From Candidula unifasciata (lineage: Eukaryota > Mollusca > Gastropoda > Stylommatophora > Geomitridae), in the NCBI GenBank assembly GCA_905116865.2, contig CAJHNH020002004.1, positions 66,565 to 130,564 on the forward strand: DNA of 64,000 bases, in the 5' to 3' direction. The notes under the pieces are model-generated. The model searched no databases. It had not been told where the DNA came from and saw only the letters and a list, made by a program, of their open reading frames with translations. Below, one piece after another: positions 60,013 through 64,000 of the stretch (the stretch's first letter is position 1; each line of letters begins with the position of its first letter). A program made the translations under genes and the position numbers.

Positions 60013-60144
60013 CTGGAACCACAGGAGCAACTGTTTTCTTGCTGACAAGACAACTGACCAGTGTTGCCAGTGCCAACAGCAGGACAACACCAACGACCAC
60101 GCCAACAATCAGCGATGACCTCTCTGAGTTGTCATTTGTCTCTG
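60013..60144 (-). CDS. Gene C exon 3: transmembrane exon
   Basis: 132 nt on the minus strand from acceptor aatttgcag (exon begins 60144) to donor gtaaaa (after 60013). Two bases complete the previous codon and one is left over. Peptide: ETNDNSERSS (outside), a transmembrane helix LIVGVVVGVVLLLALATLVS CLV, then a basic stop-transfer SKK and TVAPVVP inside. GxxxG-like glycines in the helix could favour pairing. The cytoplasmic continuation was not found below 60000. Confidence 0.72.
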
Positions 60145-60464
60145 CTGCAAATTGAGGATACATTTTATTGAAAATTGTTAGCTGCGCAATGTTACATGTA
60201 GACAACATAACACACACACGACGTATCATAGACAATATAGCACACAAACACACACACACACACACATCATACCACATACATTAAAGCAGACACACAGCAT
60301 ACCACATACAGTATAGCACACACACATACACAAAATACCATTGACAAACATAGCACTGACAATATAGAAGACTCACACACATCACACACGGAACATACCA
60401 CTGTCAATATAGCACACACAGGAAATACCACTGACATTATAGGACTCCCACACAATATACTAAA

Positions 60465-60915
60465 GACAATGTATCACACACAGCATACCATAGACAATAT
60501 ATCACACACAGCATACCATAGACAATATATCACACACAGCATACCAGAGACAATATATCACACACAGCATACCATAGACAATATATCACACACAGCCTAC
60601 CATAGACAATATATCACACACAGCATACCATAGACAATATATCACACACAGCATACCATAGACAATATATCACACACAGCATACCATAGACAATATATCA
60701 CACACAGCATACCATAGACAATATATCACACACAGCCTACCATAGACAATATATCACACACAGCATACCAGAGACAATATATCACACACAGCATACCAGA
60801 GACAATATATCACACACAGCATACCAGAGACAATATATCACACACAGCATACCAGAGAAAATATATCACACACAGCATACCATAGACAATATATCACACA
60901 CAGCATACCACTGAG
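60465..60915. repeat. 28-bp minisatellite inside a gene C intron
   Basis: About 16 copies of 'tatcacacacagcatacc' plus 'atagacaata', with more diverged CACACA-rich copies at 60180-60465. It separates gene C exon 3 from a partial duplicate of that exon's start. Confidence 0.93.
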
Positions 60916-60998
60916 TTTTCGTTTGTCTCTGCTGCAAATTGATAAGACGTTTTTTAAATCGTTAATTCCACAGTTACTTTATTAATGCGCAATATTAT
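60916..60998 (-). pseudogene. Partial duplicate of gene C exon 3 start and its acceptor
   Basis: On the plus strand 'ctgagttttcgtttgtctct' plus 'gctgcaaattg' matches 60125-60155 ('ctgagttgtcatttgtctct' plus 'gctgcaaattg'). Further out, 'gcgcaatattatatg' matches 'gcgcaatgttacatg' at about 60185. The duplicate keeps the acceptor and about seven codons (ETNENS), then runs into the 28-bp array. A donor-like gtatgc follows. It may be a decoy or micro-exon. Confidence 0.75.
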
Positions 60999-61034
60999 AT
61001 GCATTTTAATCCTATCAAAATACTTACAACCAAA

Positions 61035-61335
61035 AGTTAGACTACAACAGCTTCTAATATTAAAACCACAAAAACTACTACTAATATTGCCACCAGCACC
61101 ATCACCATTAGCTACTACTGCAGTCGGAAATATTACTGCTGAGGCCGCAGCTACTACTGCTTCTTCTTCTACTAATATTACCACGCCTACGATTACTGTT
61201 GCTATTCTCACTATTACTGCTGCTGCTACTACTACTACTTTTATAACTGCTACCACCATCATTGTTGCCGCTGCTGCTGTTGTCGCTACTACCACTACTA
61301 TTCAAATTGTTAATGGTTGCGGCAGCTACTAATGC
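61035..61335. repeat. Imperfect (CTA/CTG)n trinucleotide tract
   Basis: Interrupted ACT, GCT and ATT trinucleotides over 300 bases. A similar tract follows the LINE at 62270-62580. The Thr/Ala/Val-rich frames are repeat products. Confidence 0.85.
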
Positions 61336-61383
61336 TATTGCTGCTGCTAATACTGCTTTGATTAATACTACTGTTCTGTTAAG

Positions 61384-62248
61384 TTGTGATACAGACAACA
61401 TAGACCTTTATAATCACGAGAAAGTACACACATCAGGAGAAGTAATCGATTCACCCACATTAAACGAACTACGGTTTGCTGACGACCAGTGCTTGTTCTA
61501 CCCTGAAGAAGATAGACTGCAAGACCACATTAACAGGTTAAACTCAGCAGGTAGTAAATACAACATGAAGATCAATGTAAACAAAACCAAAACAATGCAA
61601 GTTAATAGACATTCTGCCCCACTACACATACAGCTGAATGGTTCTGCCCTGAATCAAGTCAGAGAGTTTAAATATCTAGGAAGTATGATCACAGAAGATG
61701 GTAGAATTGACAGAGAAATAGAAACCAGATGTCAGAAAGCAAGTGCACTTATATACCAATTGTCACTATTATTAAGACATCCAAGCATAACTATGAGTGC
61801 ACAGAATCAGATTAATAATAGCATATTTATTCCAACATTAAGCTACCAGTGCCAAACATGGACACTATCTAAAGCCCATATACGCAAAATTACCACCTGC
61901 GAGATGAGGTGCCTGAGAAAAGCAGCCAACCTAACCATACGAGATCGAGTGAATAATGAAACTATCAGGCAAATTGTGGGAACGACACCTTGTACTAGAT
62001 TCATCGAGAAACTGCAGATCAAGTGGTTTGGCCATCTCGTAAGAATGCAGCAAGATCAAATACCATCACAAAAACTACATCTCAGAAGATCAGCTACAAG
62101 ATCAAGAGGACGGCCGCGGAAAACATGGATCGACAACATTAAAGACACTTTACGCCTTCACGGCAAGTCAATAGCCAGTGGCAGCCAACGTGCACTGGAT
62201 CGTCGCAAATTATTCCTCCCCACGACGCTTAACGACAGAAGTGGTTAA
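61384..62248 (+). pseudogene. LINE reverse-transcriptase fragment with FADD box, (TGA)n tail
   Basis: Open frame ending TAA at 62246-62248. It contains the palm motif 'LRFADDQCLFYP' (FADD in place of the usual YADD), a 'KINVNKTKTMQVN' helix, thumb 'FKYLGSMITEDGRIDREIET', 'PTLSYQCQTWTLSKAHIRKI', 'MRCLRKAANLTIRDRVNN' and a C-terminal 'RGRPRKTWIDNIKDTLRLHG'. The upstream palm and endonuclease are absent. A (TGA)n run starts at the stop codon, as expected of a LINE 3' tail. Although open, it is 5'-truncated and inactive. It lies in an intron of gene C, opposite strand. Confidence 0.88.
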
Positions 62249-62691
62249 TGATGATGATGATGATGATGACTGTTCTGTTGCTACTACTTCTACTGCTACT
62301 GCTGCTAAATACTACTACTACTGTTACTGCTACTACTAATACTACTACCACTACTACTACTAATACTACTACTAATACTACTACTAATACTGCAAATGCA
62401 GCTACTACTGCTGCTGCTGCTGCCGTTGCTAATACCACTACTTATTGTATTACTAATGTCATTAGCAACTGACGGTACTATTCTTGTTGTTGCTGCTGCT
62501 TCTACTACTACTTTTTCTACTACCACCACCACCACTAATATTACAACACTACTTTTTCCCTATCACTGCTGCTACTAATTGTATTTCTACTACATACAAC
62601 ATAACACACACAATTTATCAGCTGTTTGTAACATTTCCGAGTAAGACAGTAAACACTAAAATAAGTTTCTCCTAATTTCTATGACACTTAC

Positions 62692-62797
62692 TGCAACCTG
62701 CTGTCCTAGTGAGTGTTACTGAAGTCATGACTGTAGATGTGCAGTCTCCGTGGTAGTACTGTCCTGAGATGGTGCTGTCATTAACAACTTGGAATTT
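62692..62797 (-). CDS. Gene C exon 2: ectodomain exon
   Basis: 106 nt on the minus strand from acceptor attatcccag (exon begins 62797) to donor gtaagt (after 62692). Phase 0 in, one base left, matching exon 3. Peptide: KFQVVNDSTISGQYYHGDCT then STVMTSVTLTRTAGC. Two cysteines, an N-glycosylation site (NDS/T: N-D-S) and beta-strand-like alternation suggest the C-terminal half of a small disulfide-bonded beta domain, perhaps Ig-like. The family is not certain. Confidence 0.7.
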
Positions 62798-63294
62798 CTG
62801 GGATAATAATGTAAAGCTTGTACGTTCTTTGTTTTTTTTTTTGTTTTTTTTTTTTAAATTTTGCTTTAATTCGTATACCGAATATGATAGTCTACAATTT
62901 ACAGAATACCACGGACAATACAGTAAACACACAAATATATCATAGACAATATAGCACACACACAACATAACATGGACAACATAGCACACATATCATAGCA
63001 TAGATGGTATAACACATACAGAAAATATCATAAACAATCTAGCATATAAACAACATACTTCGTCGATGAACAGCATTTCTAACGTCCGAATGTTGGTATT
63101 GGCACTTCTGATGTCTGCCTTATGTTTTTAATGCGTGTGTATCCTACTGGATATGCTGAGACTGCTGTCTGTGTTAATTTTTCCAAACCGGACAGTGATG
63201 GACATTGTGTGTGTGTGTTTTCACTGGCACAGGAGCGGAGGCACTATGGGGTGACCCGTTTGCTATGACACTGAACCTAAGATTACTAATATTA

Positions 63295-63545
63295 ACTTGT
63301 CATCAGGTGCCCTGCCGACTGGCGTGGGCGATCACGCCTCTCCATAATCTGCGATCTCCTGCAGCTTGTATCAGTTCGTGTTCCGACACACCTCCATGCC
63401 ATGCAACAAGACTGTCAAGCATCTTCTCTCGTTGTCTTCCTCTATCCCTCCTTCCACAAATCTTTCCAGTGGTCACAACATGTTCTATTTGCCCTCTTCT
63501 CATAACATGGCCAACAAATGATGACTGTCTCCTTCTGATGTCTGT
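63295..63545 (-). pseudogene. LINE ORF2 C-terminal fragment (RTE-like)
   Basis: Minus strand reads 'VMRRGQIEHVVTTGKICGRR', 'RGRQREKMLDSLVAWHGG', then 'DRRLWRGVIAHASRQGT', ending 'ggcacctgatga'. It is the same family as 3414 and 8035 and the best preserved of the three over this part. Confidence 0.85.
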
Positions 63546-63772
63546 GATAAGTTGATTAGCTTGTGTTATCTTTAATTGTTATTTTTTCGAGTGTAGTTTT
63601 TAGTGGTGCAGCATGTAGACTAGTTGCGCTGAGCTGCGAATGGGGTGTTCCAATCCAGATAGTATAGTTTTTGTAGATTCGCCCGTTTCTATCTTTTTCC
63701 TTTTCTAAAACACTAGGAGACTATATGAAGAGTGCATAAAACAAAACTCTTGTGTAAACTCACGCAACTTAC

Positions 63773-63870
63773 AAAGCAGGTCACAGAACCCCAGGGGTCG
63801 TGTGGGATCAGGTTGACGTAGATGTGGGATCCAAGGGACACGTGACCCATGCACGATAGCACGCCATTAG
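63773..63870 (-). CDS. Gene C exon 1 (first visible; upstream missing)
   Basis: 98 nt on the minus strand from acceptor atttctccag (exon begins 63870) to donor gtaagt (after 63773). Two bases complete an earlier codon, then 32 codons end in phase 0. Peptide: NGVLSCMGHVSLGSHIYVNL then IPHDPWGSVTCF. Cys near both ends could form the domain's first disulfide, with the next exon supplying the second pair. The signal peptide should lie beyond the window. Confidence 0.7.
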
Positions 63871-63894
63871 CTGGAGAAATATACATATGGTTGT

Positions 63895-64000
63895 CATGTC
63901 TGTAGTCATATTTAAGGTAGTCGTTTCTGTGGCTGTCATGTTTGTGGATGTCATGTCTGTGGATATCGTGTTTGTGGTTGTCGTGTCTGTGGTTGTGATG
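63895..64000. repeat. 15-bp minisatellite running off the window end
   Basis: Units such as 'gtcatgtttgtggat' and 'gtcgtgtctgtggtt'. Twelve of 15 positions agree with the 25826 array unit. Its full length is not visible. Confidence 0.85.

Noticed and set aside
61262..62248. Intact 328-codon gene
   Set aside because: The first 40 codons are trinucleotide repeat and the rest is only the FADD-to-C-terminus part of a LINE ORF2, so it is a truncated retroelement and not a host gene.

Overview
This is eukaryotic genomic DNA, best explained as an invertebrate metazoan and probably a mollusc (gastropod-like). The evidence is GT-AG introns of up to 9 kb, several tRNA-derived SINE families, many decayed LINE reverse-transcriptase tails, MITEs, and about 10 kb of micro- and minisatellite arrays. 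The taxon is inferred from style and was not tested by a search. Most long open frames here are products of tandem arrays, not genes.

Three host gene models can be supported. Gene A (+, 564-31003) is a chain of 12 short exons whose splice sites and phases all agree. It gives 595 in-frame codons ending at a TGA, with the 5' end outside the window or not found, and its family is not recognised. Gene B (+, 47303-51343) has a short ATG exon and one long exon. It encodes about 750 residues with eleven 12-residue repeats and an acidic C-terminus carrying LC3-interacting-region-like motifs, but the long exon is crossed by three same-direction frameshifts. Gene C (-, 63870 down to 60013) shows three phase-matched exons of a single-pass membrane protein: a small Cys-containing ectodomain, a transmembrane helix and a short basic tail. 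Both ends are missing.

Layout: 1-31 kb is gene A, with introns holding SINEs, LINE fragments, two MITEs and large arrays (30/60-bp at 12.2-14.7 kb, 19-bp at 15.2 kb, 42-bp at 17.1 kb, TTC at 24.5 kb, 15-bp at 25.8 kb, 19-bp at 27.3-29.1 kb, 23-bp at 30.4 kb). From 31 to 47 kb the sequence is intergenic: TG/GA and CAGA/TAGA/TAGG microsatellites, a LINE tail with a C2H2 motif, a 14-bp array (38.9-40.8 kb) and a 21-bp array (43.3-44.6 kb). Gene B occupies 47.3-51.3 kb. From 52 to 60 kb there are SINEs and a 5'-truncated LINE with an RNase H domain inserted inside a SINE, with a target-site duplication. From 60 to 64 kb lies gene C, with a second LINE fragment and a 28-bp array in its introns.

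The arrays and the dispersed elements are linked. Several arrays can be traced to a SINE segment, a SINE tail or a gene's own splice donor, so the window records how local sequence is converted into satellites.
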